Below are positions 46,236-54,414 of a stretch of DNA of 64,000 bases, piece after piece (within the stretch, counting starts at the first letter, position 1; the number at the start of each line of letters is the position of its first letter). This DNA comes from Frateuria aurantia DSM 6220 (lineage in GTDB: Bacteria; Pseudomonadota; Gammaproteobacteria; Xanthomonadales; Rhodanobacteraceae). A program made the translations under genes and the position numbers. The notes below the pieces were generated by a model. The model ran no database searches, had not been told where the DNA came from, and was given only the letters and a program-made list of their open reading frames with translations. The stretch is taken from positions 248,001 to 312,000 of the forward strand of contig NC_017033.1 of the NCBI RefSeq assembly GCF_000242255.2, in the 5' to 3' direction.

Positions 46236-47894
46236 TCAGGGTGGCGTGGCCGCGCCTTCCAGAGCAGTGGCGGGCCAGATCACCAGCCAGCCGCCACGAA
46301 AAGGTTGCGTGAAGACAGCGTACCTCATGGACGAGGCCTTGAGTTTGCCTGGATAGGTGATGATCAGGCTGTCCGGGTGCTGTCGGGCAAAGGCCTGCAA
46401 TGCAGGCTGACCTTCCAGTTCGGTGATCGGCTGGTGCAGCCGACCGCTGAAATGGAACTGGCCGGCATAGGCGCCCTGCTGGGCGACCCGCTGGCCGCGC
46501 GCCTGGGCCTGGGCGATCAGCTGGCTGGCCTGCTCCAGATCGAATTTCGACCACAGGCTGTGGTTGAACAGGGCGTAGATGGTGGCCGTTCCGACCAGTC
46601 CTGCCAAGGCCACCCGTTGCAGGCGATGGCGGCCGGGCCAGGCCACCAGTATCGCCAGTGCCAGAAAGACCGGGCTGGCATAGATCGCCTCGCCGGCCAA
46701 GGGAGCGTACCAGCTGCCCTCAAACCGGCCATGGCCGACCAGCAGGCTCAGGCCGGCCAGACCGATGGCGGTGGCGATGCTGGCCAGGGCCAGCGGCCAG
46801 GTATCCGGCCAACGGGTGCGGCGGGCAGTGTCCTGCGATTGCTGGCGCCACAGCGCGGCGGTGATCAGGATCACTGCGCCGGCCAGCTCCGGCAGGGGGT
46901 AATACAGCTGCTTGCCCCGGATCAGTGAAAAGATCAGCAGGGCGGGCAGCAACCAGCACAGCAAAAAGCGGATGCCGGCGTCCAGTGGCCGGCGCAGCGT
47001 GGCCAGGGCTTGCCAGGCCCGCGGCAGACCGCTGAGCGGAAACAGCAGCAGCGGCAGCCAGGGCAGGTACCACCACAATGGTCGGGAGTGACTTTGCAGG
47101 CGATGGCTCTGATCCATGCCGCCGACGACCCGGCCGGCGGTCTGTGTGAAGAACAGCTTGTGCCGGTAGGCTTCGCCACCACTGAAGCCGGCCGGGATGG
47201 CCCAGGCCAGCAGCATGCCCGCCGCCAGCAGCAAGGACAGCACACCCGCGCCATACCAGTGGCGTCGGTGACGTGCCGCCCAGTCGCTCCACAGCGGCCC
47301 CAGCAGCCACGGCAGGCCGGCGTGCAGCAGGATGACCGGCCCCTTGGTCAGCAGGCCCAGGCCAAGGCACAAACCGAAGTACAGCCATCGCGGCTGTTCG
47401 CGCCCACGGCCGTCAGGCAGCAGGCACAGCAGGGCGGCCAGAGTCCATACCGCCAGCAGCACGTCGTACATGATCTGCAGGCCGAACAGGAAGGCGTAGC
47501 TCAGCGAACCCAGCAGCCAGGGTACCAGCCGGGCGATCCACGGGGTGGCCGGGAACAGCCGCTGCGCCATCAAGGTGGCCAGCACCAGCTCGCTGCCGCC
47601 GATCATGACTTCCAGCAACCGCGGCCACACATCGCTGACGCCGAACACCGCCCATCCAAGCTGGATCAGCCAGAACAGCAGCGGGACTTTTTCGCTGTAG
47701 GGCGCGCCATTGATATAAGGCACGATCCAGTGGTGCTGATCCCACATCTCCCAGGCCACGGCCAGGGTCCGGGTGGAATACAGCGGCATCGGGCCATGCG
47801 CGAAAATGGCGGTCAGCGCCGCCAGCAGCCAGATCGGCAGCCAGGGCCAGAGGCTGCGTGCAAAGTCGGAACGGGGCGTTTCGCTGGAGGGCAC
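46236..47894 (-). CDS. ArnT/family 39-like membrane glycosyltransferase
   Basis: 552 residues with about 11-12 membrane segments. The first periplasmic loop carries the family 39 features: EMWDQHHWIVPYINGAPYSEKVPLLFW, split here at the conserved W-x-V-P and P-x-x-x-K-P-P-like elements, with the acidic catalytic residue E in this loop. These enzymes move a sugar from an undecaprenyl-phosphate donor to lipid A or another envelope acceptor. The C-terminal soluble part is periplasmic. Substrate not identifiable; 4-amino-arabinose transfer is one possibility. Confidence 0.82.
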   Translation of the reverse strand: MPSSETPRSDFARSLWPWLPIWLLAALTAIFAHGPMPLYSTRTLAVAWEMWDQHHWIVPYINGAPYSEKVPLLFWLIQLGWAVFGVSDVWPRLLEVMIGGSELVLATLMAQRLFPATPWIARLVPWLLGSLSYAFLFGLQIMYDVLLAVWTLAALLCLLPDGRGREQPRWLYFGLCLGLGLLTKGPVILLHAGLPWLLGPLWSDWAARHRRHWYGAGVLSLLLAAGMLLAWAIPAGFSGGEAYRHKLFFTQTAGRVVGGMDQSHRLQSHSRPLWWYLPWLPLLLFPLSGLPRAWQALATLRRPLDAGIRFLLCWLLPALLIFSLIRGKQLYYPLPELAGAVILITAALWRQQSQDTARRTRWPDTWPLALASIATAIGLAGLSLLVGHGRFEGSWYAPLAGEAIYASPVFLALAILVAWPGRHRLQRVALAGLVGTATIYALFNHSLWSKFDLEQASQLIAQAQARGQRVAQQGAYAGQFHFSGRLHQPITELEGQPALQAFARQHPDSLIITYPGKLKASSMRYAVFTQPFRGGWLVIWPATALEGAATPP

Positions 47895-47974
47895 GGATCA
47901 CCAGAATGAGTCGGGGGGCGGTGAGTTTAACGGTTCCACCGGACGAATCCCTGAATGCCGTGGCAGCTGTCGCC

Positions 47975-49003
47975 TCAGGCCGGTCCCCAATAGCCGATAC
48001 GGCGCCGGATCTTCAGCTTGCGCCACAGATTCCAGGGCTTGCGGCGGCGATTGCGGGCTCCGCTGGCGGCAAAGGCATCGATCGCCTCCAGAATCCGCTC
48101 GCTGGAACGCCCGTCCCGGTAGGGATGGATGGCATCGCCGTAGTCCCGGATCGCCTGCATCAGTTCGGGTGGGCGAGCCAGTGCCCGCGCGATGGCCGGT
48201 TCGAACTGATCGACCTGGTCGATATCGATCAACTGCGGTCCGGGACGACGATTCCTGAAGGTCACCACCGGCTTGCCGGTCAGCAGGAACTCGTTGAGCG
48301 CCGAGGAGGTATCCGAGCACATCATGTCGACCTGCCCGAACAGTTCCAGGATATTGTCGTTGTCGGCAAAACTCAGGTACTCATTCTGCAGTGCCCGGTA
48401 TTTGGCGACGGTGTCGGGATTCATCTTCGGATGGAAGGTGACGATCCAGCGCCAGCGACCATCCCTCGACAGTCGCTTGACCTCCTCATACAGCAACTCG
48501 GCCGCGCTCCACGAGGGTGAAAATGTCGAGTGATACAGGATCACCGGCGGCTGGCGTACCGGAGGCAGCGGTCCGGCAATCGAGCGCATGAACGGGTCCA
48601 GCTTGGGAAAGCCGGTCTCGGTCACGCTGAAATGTCCGCATCGGGCGGCGATTTCGGAAAAGGCCTTGGTATCGCGTGGACCGGTGGTGCAGTACAGGTC
48701 GAAAAAACCGCGGACATAGATATGCCTGGGCTTGCCGGCATCGAAGCCATGAAAGGTTTCGACCTTGATGCCGGGGAAAAAGTGCGGCACCGCGTTGCTG
48801 GAGGTGATCACGGCCAGCGGCTTCCAGGCCCGCACCTCGGCCACGCTCAGCAGGCGCTCGCCCTCGACCAGATCCTCGGCGCCGGGGCCGTCGAAAAACC
48901 AGGCGGCCTCGTCGCCGCGGGCGCGGATCGCGCTCTGCAGCGGACGCAGGATGGCCAGCGCATAGCGCTCGGAACCGTACAACAGGTAATGCTTTTTGCT
49001 CAT
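47975..49003 (-). CDS. CDP-glycerol glycerophosphotransferase-like glycosyltransferase
   Basis: 342 residues. GT-B type fold with the polyglycerolphosphate transferase (Glyphos_transf) pattern: TFHGFDAGKPRHIYVRG with an early H, a central segment RWIVTFHPKMNPDTVAKY, and the C-terminal motif CSDTSSALNEFLLTGKPVVTF, the hallmark D-x-S-S-x-x-x-E. In gram-negative bacteria such enzymes modify LPS core or O-antigen with polyol phosphates or sugars. Four bases after the upstream GT2 gene, so co-transcribed. Confidence 0.8.
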   Translation of the reverse strand: MSKKHYLLYGSERYALAILRPLQSAIRARGDEAAWFFDGPGAEDLVEGERLLSVAEVRAWKPLAVITSSNAVPHFFPGIKVETFHGFDAGKPRHIYVRGFFDLYCTTGPRDTKAFSEIAARCGHFSVTETGFPKLDPFMRSIAGPLPPVRQPPVILYHSTFSPSWSAAELLYEEVKRLSRDGRWRWIVTFHPKMNPDTVAKYRALQNEYLSFADNDNILELFGQVDMMCSDTSSALNEFLLTGKPVVTFRNRRPGPQLIDIDQVDQFEPAIARALARPPELMQAIRDYGDAIHPYRDGRSSERILEAIDAFAASGARNRRRKPWNLWRKLKIRRRIGYWGPA

Positions 49004-49007
49004 GGGC

Positions 49008-49823
49008 TCAGCGGTCGAGTTGGTGACGCCGGAGGGCCGTCGCGGCGGTGGCCACGGAGTCCGGATCGTGCTTCATTTCAAAATAACGCATGCGCTTGTA
49101 AAGCGCATACGAGGCCGCCGTCTGGGAAATCGCAAAGCCGCGCCAGCCATCAAGCAGCCCCAGACGCAGCACGTAGTCCTTGAAGAAGGCCAGCACAAAG
49201 ACCCATGGACTCTGCCACATTCGCAGCGGTTTGCCGCGGTCGTTCCAGTCCAGGCATTTCAGTTCTGAATAACGCAGCACCTTCAGCTGCTTTTCCAGCA
49301 GGCTGCGATTGTTCAGATGATAGAACGGGGCCTTCAATTCGGTCGCGGGGCCTTTGAATTCCAATGATTCATGCACCCGCACATCGCGCCAGCGCGCGCG
49401 GTCGCGATGATAAAGCCTTGCCATCCGATCGCCGACGGCCGGGCGATACCAACGCATCGGGGCTCCCATGTAGATCAGACTGCGTCGCAGCCATGCCGCC
49501 GCCTTGTCGCTGACCAGCAGGGCGGGCAGGGCGGCTGTCATCTCGTCGACCAGGGCCGGCGACAGATACTCGTCGGCGTCCAGCGCCAGAATCCAGTCAT
49601 GACCGGCCTGTGCCTGCGCGAAATTGCGCTGCGGTCCGAAACCCAGCCAGTCCTGGTGGATCACCCGGGCGCCGCAGGCCCGGGCGATGGCCACGGTGTC
49701 GTCTGTGCTGCCGCAGTCGATCACCAGTTTTTCGGCGGCAAAGGGCACGCTGTCCAGGCAGCGTGCAATCGTGTGAGCCTCGTTGTAGGTCATCACGACG
49801 AGGCTGAGGGGAAAAGTCTGCAT
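49008..49823 (-). CDS. family 2 glycosyltransferase (WaaE/KdtX-like LPS core)
   Basis: 271 residues. GT-A fold: SLVVMTYNEAHTIARCLDS at the N-terminus, the nucleotide-binding DCGSTDDTV, the DxD-like ALDADEYLS near residue 82, and the conserved WYRPAVGDRMARLYHRD and VHESLEF segments of WaaE/KdtX beta-1,4-glucosyltransferases. Acts at the inner-membrane cytoplasmic face on LPS core. The C-terminal amphipathic part (FVLAFFKDYVLRLGLLDGW) suits membrane association. First gene of the leftward pair, divergent from the ligase gene. Confidence 0.88.
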   Translation of the reverse strand: MQTFPLSLVVMTYNEAHTIARCLDSVPFAAEKLVIDCGSTDDTVAIARACGARVIHQDWLGFGPQRNFAQAQAGHDWILALDADEYLSPALVDEMTAALPALLVSDKAAAWLRRSLIYMGAPMRWYRPAVGDRMARLYHRDRARWRDVRVHESLEFKGPATELKAPFYHLNNRSLLEKQLKVLRYSELKCLDWNDRGKPLRMWQSPWVFVLAFFKDYVLRLGLLDGWRGFAISQTAASYALYKRMRYFEMKHDPDSVATAATALRRHQLDR

Positions 49824-49969
49824 GCAGTCAGTTTAGCCCGACCCGCCCATGCTCTGCCCGCGTTTGTTCAGGCAGACCGGGTTAGGCTCGGATTGACTGC
49901 GTGCAGGTCGGTAGCGGGGACAGGCATGGATGACGCAGTCGATCCTCAGATGTGGCACAGGATGCTCCA

Positions 49970-51226
49970 ATGCGCGGATCAGGGTCGTTGCACGCCATTC
50001 CCTTCCGGCTCCTCGCCGGCAGGGCTTCGATGGCCTCCTGGCTGTGGCTGGGAACGGTGTGGTTGTGGGTTGGCATGGCTCTGGCGCCGGTCAATCACAG
50101 GGTCTGGAATCCCGGCAAGTACTATCACCAGAGTCTGGCCCTGATCTATCTGCCGCCCCTGGCCTGGCTGTGCTGGCAACGCCGCGGGGTGCTGGCGGTG
50201 ATTCTGCTGGGCCATGCTGGCGGACGATTGTTCTGCGGGCTGCTGCTGTGGTCGGCGATCGCCCTGGGGTGGAGTACCCATGCCAGTATCGGCGATGGCC
50301 TCGTGATCGAGCTGTCCCTGCTGCTGTTCGTCACCGGCACGGCCATCCAGCTGGCAGAGGACGCCAGGCGGTGGTGGACGTTGCTGTTCTGCGCCGCACT
50401 GGGGCTTGCCCTGACGGCCATGCTGGCGATGCTGGTCTTCCCGTTTCGCGATGTGGTCTGGGAGGGCGCGCACCGACTGGTGGCTTTCGGCACCTGGAAC
50501 AATCCGAATCTGGCAGGCATGGGGGCGGGGGCCGCCTGGCTGTGGCTGTGGCTGATTCCGGCCCGACCTGGCTGGCCTGCTCGCGCGAGAACGGCGGCAT
50601 GGTGGCTGCTGGCGCTTTTCGTGATCTGGACCTTCAGCCGCAGCACCTGGCTGGCCCTGACCCTGGCTCTGGCCTGCCTGGCGCTGCTGCAGCCTCGACC
50701 GCTGTGGCGGAGACCTCGCGCCCGCTGGCTGGCATTCCTGCTGCCCCTGCTTGCGTGGGCCGGTTGGCGACATATCGTGGCACGAGGCTGGTCGTATCGG
50801 CCGCAGATATTCAGCCAGGCGATGGCGCATATCGCACAGTCGCCCTGGCTGGGGATCGGCACCCTGAGTCGATACCGGATTGCCGTCGGCGACCAGCACT
50901 GGGAGCACAGCCACAATGTATGGACTCATGCCATGATCACTCTGGGCCTGCCCGGTCTGTTGTTGTGGGGCAGCTTGTGGCTGTGGACCGCCTGCCAAGC
51001 CTGGCAGGCGCGTCGCCTGCCCGAAGGCAGGGCGCTGGCCGTGCTGTGGGTCTATGGCAGCGTCGCTACCCAGTTCGATGCGCCTCAGCTGCTGATCCAG
51101 CCGGATGTGGAATGGGCCTTGCTGTGGCTGCCGGTGGCCATGGCGCTGGGTTTGCGTTGGCGCCGCCTGTTGCCGGGTACTAGCGGCGGGCATGAGGTCC
51201 CGGCACGGCAGCTGGCGTCGCCGTGA
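49970..51226 (+). CDS. O-antigen ligase (WaaL)-like polytopic membrane protein
   Basis: 418 residues, about ten membrane segments, with a large periplasmic loop near residues 270-320 containing GIGTLSRYRIAVGDQHWEHSHNVW split by the conserved H of S-H-N in the ligase family (Wzy_C). Such proteins join undecaprenyl-linked O-antigen or oligosaccharide to lipid A core, or polymerise polysaccharide. The start is uncertain: ATG 49970 has AGGA upstream, while GTG 49952 adds six residues. It heads a rightward group with two GT2 genes. Confidence 0.82.
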   Translation: MRGSGSLHAIPFRLLAGRASMASWLWLGTVWLWVGMALAPVNHRVWNPGKYYHQSLALIYLPPLAWLCWQRRGVLAVILLGHAGGRLFCGLLLWSAIALGWSTHASIGDGLVIELSLLLFVTGTAIQLAEDARRWWTLLFCAALGLALTAMLAMLVFPFRDVVWEGAHRLVAFGTWNNPNLAGMGAGAAWLWLWLIPARPGWPARARTAAWWLLALFVIWTFSRSTWLALTLALACLALLQPRPLWRRPRARWLAFLLPLLAWAGWRHIVARGWSYRPQIFSQAMAHIAQSPWLGIGTLSRYRIAVGDQHWEHSHNVWTHAMITLGLPGLLLWGSLWLWTACQAWQARRLPEGRALAVLWVYGSVATQFDAPQLLIQPDVEWALLWLPVAMALGLRWRRLLPGTSGGHEVPARQLASP

Positions 51227-51354
51227 CGCCGTCGGTGCGGCTGGTGCCGTGCCGGTTCGCTGGGATAAAGTGTCAGGATGCCAGTGCGGGGCTCCATCCG
51301 CGTAGCCCCGGCGGATCCGGGAAGTCCGCCATGCAACCGATCGGAAGAGTGTCA

Positions 51355-52269
51355 ATGCCGCTTGTTACCAGTTTCAGTGTCGTCATCTGCAGTTACAACT
51401 ACCGTGCCTATGTGCTGGAGGCGGTGGAAAGCGCGCTGGGCCAGCGACGTGCCCCGAAGCAGGTGATCGTGGTGGATGACGGCTCCACCGATGGTTCGGC
51501 CGAGCTGCTGGCCGAGCATTACGGCGATGATTCCCGAGTGACCCTGGTGCTGCAGGCCAATGGCGGCCAGTTGCGGGCGATGGCCAGCGGGATCGCCCAG
51601 GCCAGCGGCGATGTGGTGTGCATGCTCGATTCCGACGATTACTGGACGGACGATTATCTGAGTCAGCTGGGTGAGCTGTATGACAGTCGCCCCGAGGTCG
51701 ACTTCGTGTTTTCCGATCTGCAACATATCGGGCAGAACACCAGCGTGTTCCGGTTCGCCCATGCTCCGGTGGACCTGGCCTATACGGCAATAGCCACCTG
51801 GTATGGTGGCTATTGGTATGGCGCCCCTACGTCAGGCCTTACCTTCAAGACTGCTCTGGGGCGTCGTCTGACGGCCGTGCCTGAAGAGTATTTCGAGTCA
51901 TGGCGGTTGTGGGCCGACAATGTGCTGATCTACGGCAGCAGTTTGCTGGGTGCCTACAAGTATTTTCTGCCTACCGGCAGCATCCGCTACCGCGTCCATG
52001 GCGACAATGGCTGGATGCGCCATCATGGCCCGCGCCGCCGATTTCTCAATGCTTTCAACAACCAGCGGCTGTTTGCCCATTTCGGCCAGCAAGCCGGGCT
52101 GGGACCGCGCAGCGTTCGTCTGCTGAAAGACGAATATCTGCTCAAGCCGTTGTGCTCATGGAAGGAAACCCGTCGTTATGCCCGGTTGGCGCGCGCCCAT
52201 GGCGAATCGCTGGGGCGTCGTCTGGGCTGGCCCCTGGCCATGATTGCCCGGCGCTGGCGGAAGGCCTGA
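51355..52269 (+). CDS. family 2 glycosyltransferase
   Basis: 304 residues. GT-A fold: SVVICSYNYRAYVLEAVESA, VIVVDDGSTDGSAELL, and the metal-binding D-S-D-D of CMLDSDDYW near residue 95. The second half contains LPTGSIRYRVHGDNGW, typical of polysaccharide and LPS transferases. Start ATG 51355 follows GGAAGAG; ATG 51331 is a possible earlier start. Acceptor sugar unknown. 40 bases before the next GT2 gene. Confidence 0.88.
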   Translation: MPLVTSFSVVICSYNYRAYVLEAVESALGQRRAPKQVIVVDDGSTDGSAELLAEHYGDDSRVTLVLQANGGQLRAMASGIAQASGDVVCMLDSDDYWTDDYLSQLGELYDSRPEVDFVFSDLQHIGQNTSVFRFAHAPVDLAYTAIATWYGGYWYGAPTSGLTFKTALGRRLTAVPEEYFESWRLWADNVLIYGSSLLGAYKYFLPTGSIRYRVHGDNGWMRHHGPRRRFLNAFNNQRLFAHFGQQAGLGPRSVRLLKDEYLLKPLCSWKETRRYARLARAHGESLGRRLGWPLAMIARRWRKA

Positions 52270-52309
52270 TCATGGAGAGACGGCAGCCGATCCGCTGGCG
52301 AGCGATGCC

Positions 52310-53182
52310 ATGAGAGTCTCGTTGATCGTGGTGAGTTACAACTGGCGGGCTGCATTGCAGCGCGTGCTGGAGAGTCTGGCCCTCCAAAGCCGTCTGCCTG
52401 ACGAAATCATCGTCGCCGACGATGGCTCCAGTGACGGCACCGACGCGATGGTGGCGGGTCTGGCAGAAGGGTTTCCGGTGCCGCTGCATTACCAGTGGCA
52501 GGAGGATCTGGGCTTTCGGGCGGCACGTTGCCGCAACCGGGCCATCGCGGCCGCCCGCGGTGACTATGTGATTTTGATCGATGGTGACATGATCCTGCAT
52601 CCGGCTTTTGTCGCCGACCATGTGGCGCTGGCCGAGCAAGGCCATTTTCTGCAGGGCGGCCGCCTCAAGCTGACGTCCCGGGAGTCGCTGCGACTGCTGG
52701 CAGGCGGTCGTCCGGTATTTGCGCCCTGGGTGGATGCCGACTTCAAGGACTGGTCCGGCACCCGTCGACTGTATGCCTTCCATCAGCCGCTGCTGGCACG
52801 CTGGAAAGCCCGCGGCCGCAATGGTGGCCGGGTGATGAGCTGCAATATGAGCTTCTGGCGCAGTGATCTGCTGGCCGTCAATGGCTTCGATGAGCGGATG
52901 GAAGGCTATGGGGCCGAAGATCGCGAGCTGGCGGTGCGTCTGGAGAATGCGGGTGTGCGTCGTCGACAGCTGAAATGGGCGGCTCTGGCCTGCCATCTGG
53001 AGCACCGCAGCCGGGCCCAGCCCGATGTGGATGATATGTCACTGCCCAATAACCGCCTGTTCGCCCAGACCAGGGATCAGCGCATTCGCCGCTGTGAGCG
53101 CGGCATCGATCAGCATCCCGAGCTGCTGACTGGCGATCCATGGGCGCTGAGCGTGCCGCCGGATGCCGGGCGGGCTTGCTGA
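52310..53182 (+). CDS. family 2 glycosyltransferase with galactosyltransferase-type C-terminal motif
   Basis: 290 residues. GT-A fold: SLIVVSYNWRAALQRVLES, IVADDGSSDGTDAMV, and YVILIDGDMILHP with the metal site D-G-D. The C-terminal NGFDERMEGYGAEDRELAVRL is the GT7-C-like signature of beta-galactosyl and related LPS transferases. It follows the other GT2 gene and precedes the convergent EAL gene. Role in LPS core is likely from neighbours. Confidence 0.88.
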   Translation: MRVSLIVVSYNWRAALQRVLESLALQSRLPDEIIVADDGSSDGTDAMVAGLAEGFPVPLHYQWQEDLGFRAARCRNRAIAAARGDYVILIDGDMILHPAFVADHVALAEQGHFLQGGRLKLTSRESLRLLAGGRPVFAPWVDADFKDWSGTRRLYAFHQPLLARWKARGRNGGRVMSCNMSFWRSDLLAVNGFDERMEGYGAEDRELAVRLENAGVRRRQLKWAALACHLEHRSRAQPDVDDMSLPNNRLFAQTRDQRIRRCERGIDQHPELLTGDPWALSVPPDAGRAC

Positions 53183-53341
53183 TCCAGACATTGCCGGGTC
53201 ATCCGGAGGGGCGGCTGACGACATGGAAGGGCGGATCACGCCAGGGGCATTCGTCAGGGCCGGCTTCGCTGACGGCAATCACGGTGACAGCGCGGCCAAC
53301 AGCCTCCTTGCCGCCGACCGGAGGGTGCTCGTGATCGGCGC

Positions 53342-54178
53342 TCAGGCGCCGATGCGATAGACATCCTTCCAGAATCGCTTCACGGTAAAAGGCTCATGGG
53401 CCGGGTCATAGCCCAGCATTTCAAGGGTCGACCACAAGTCTTCGCGGAAAACCGCCTTGGAAAACAGGTAGCCCTGGAACTTGTGAACGCCGATGGCCCG
53501 CAGTTCGACGAACTGGTCGCGCTCCTCGACACCCTCGGCGACCAGCACGATATTCATCAGATTGCAGTAGTAGACCATGGTCTTGATCAGGACCAGATCG
53601 TTGTGCGATGAGCGATAAGACCTGGAAATATGCATGTCCAGCTTCATCGCCTTGAGATTGATCTTGCGTATCGGAAAGGTGGTGCTCTCGTCCGAAAAAA
53701 AGTCATCGATGGCGAAGTGATAGCCAGCCTGCTCCAGCTGACGGACCGAATTCATCAGATGCTTGTTGCGGCTGAAGTCGATGCTTTCCGAGATTTCCAG
53801 CAGCACATCGCAGCTGCTGGCATCGAAGGCGGGGCGGCTGCGGCAGAACAGCTCGATCACGCGAGGATTGGCCAGATCGAATTCGCTGATATTGATGCCG
53901 AAGATCAGGCCGGAAATACCGTCCTCGATCAGCTCCATCACCGAGTCGATGGATATCCTGGCGATTTCGTAAAACGCGGCATGACTGTCGATATGGTCGA
54001 TGAATTGCGCGGCATTCAAAAGGCCGTACCGCGGATGAATCCAGCGGATCAGCACCTCCAGTCCGACCACCGTCTGTTCTCCGCCGACCATGGGCTGAAA
54101 TGCTGACCGCAAGGATCCGTCGGCGGCCGATGACATGAAGTCATCCATGGAAAACCAGTCATCCACCAACTCTGCCAT
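53342..54178 (-). CDS. EAL-domain protein, c-di-GMP phosphodiesterase-like
   Basis: 278 residues, EAL domain only; no GGDEF, signal or receiver domain. The catalytic residues are mostly kept: E of EVLIRW (E-x-L-x-R), N in INISEF, E in LLEISES, DD in AIDDFF, K in KLDMHI, E-G-V-E in VAEGVEERD and Q-G in FQGYLF. The usual DDFG has become DDFF, followed by an altered loop 6 (SDESTTF), which may reduce activity or change dimerisation. ATG 54178 was chosen because the conserved protein begins MAELVDDW. The gene is alone. Confidence 0.85.
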   Translation of the reverse strand: MAELVDDWFSMDDFMSSAADGSLRSAFQPMVGGEQTVVGLEVLIRWIHPRYGLLNAAQFIDHIDSHAAFYEIARISIDSVMELIEDGISGLIFGINISEFDLANPRVIELFCRSRPAFDASSCDVLLEISESIDFSRNKHLMNSVRQLEQAGYHFAIDDFFSDESTTFPIRKINLKAMKLDMHISRSYRSSHNDLVLIKTMVYYCNLMNIVLVAEGVEERDQFVELRAIGVHKFQGYLFSKAVFREDLWSTLEMLGYDPAHEPFTVKRFWKDVYRIGA

Positions 54179-54414
54179 CAACCGACACCCTTCAAAACCA
54201 TCTGTCGCGAATCCGGGCCGTGGGGACGAAGATGACAGTGCCCGCCGATGCCTGGTCCTGGATCCCCTGCTGCGGGGTCGGGCCATTGTCGTCAAGCGTT
54301 GATTGTTTGGCAAACCGGACCGTGCTTCGCGCCGCCACCCGCGATCCGCTCAACGGGCCGGCCCGCCTCGACACCAGACACGCCGACAGTGATGGCTTCC
54401 TTGATCTGATGCCG

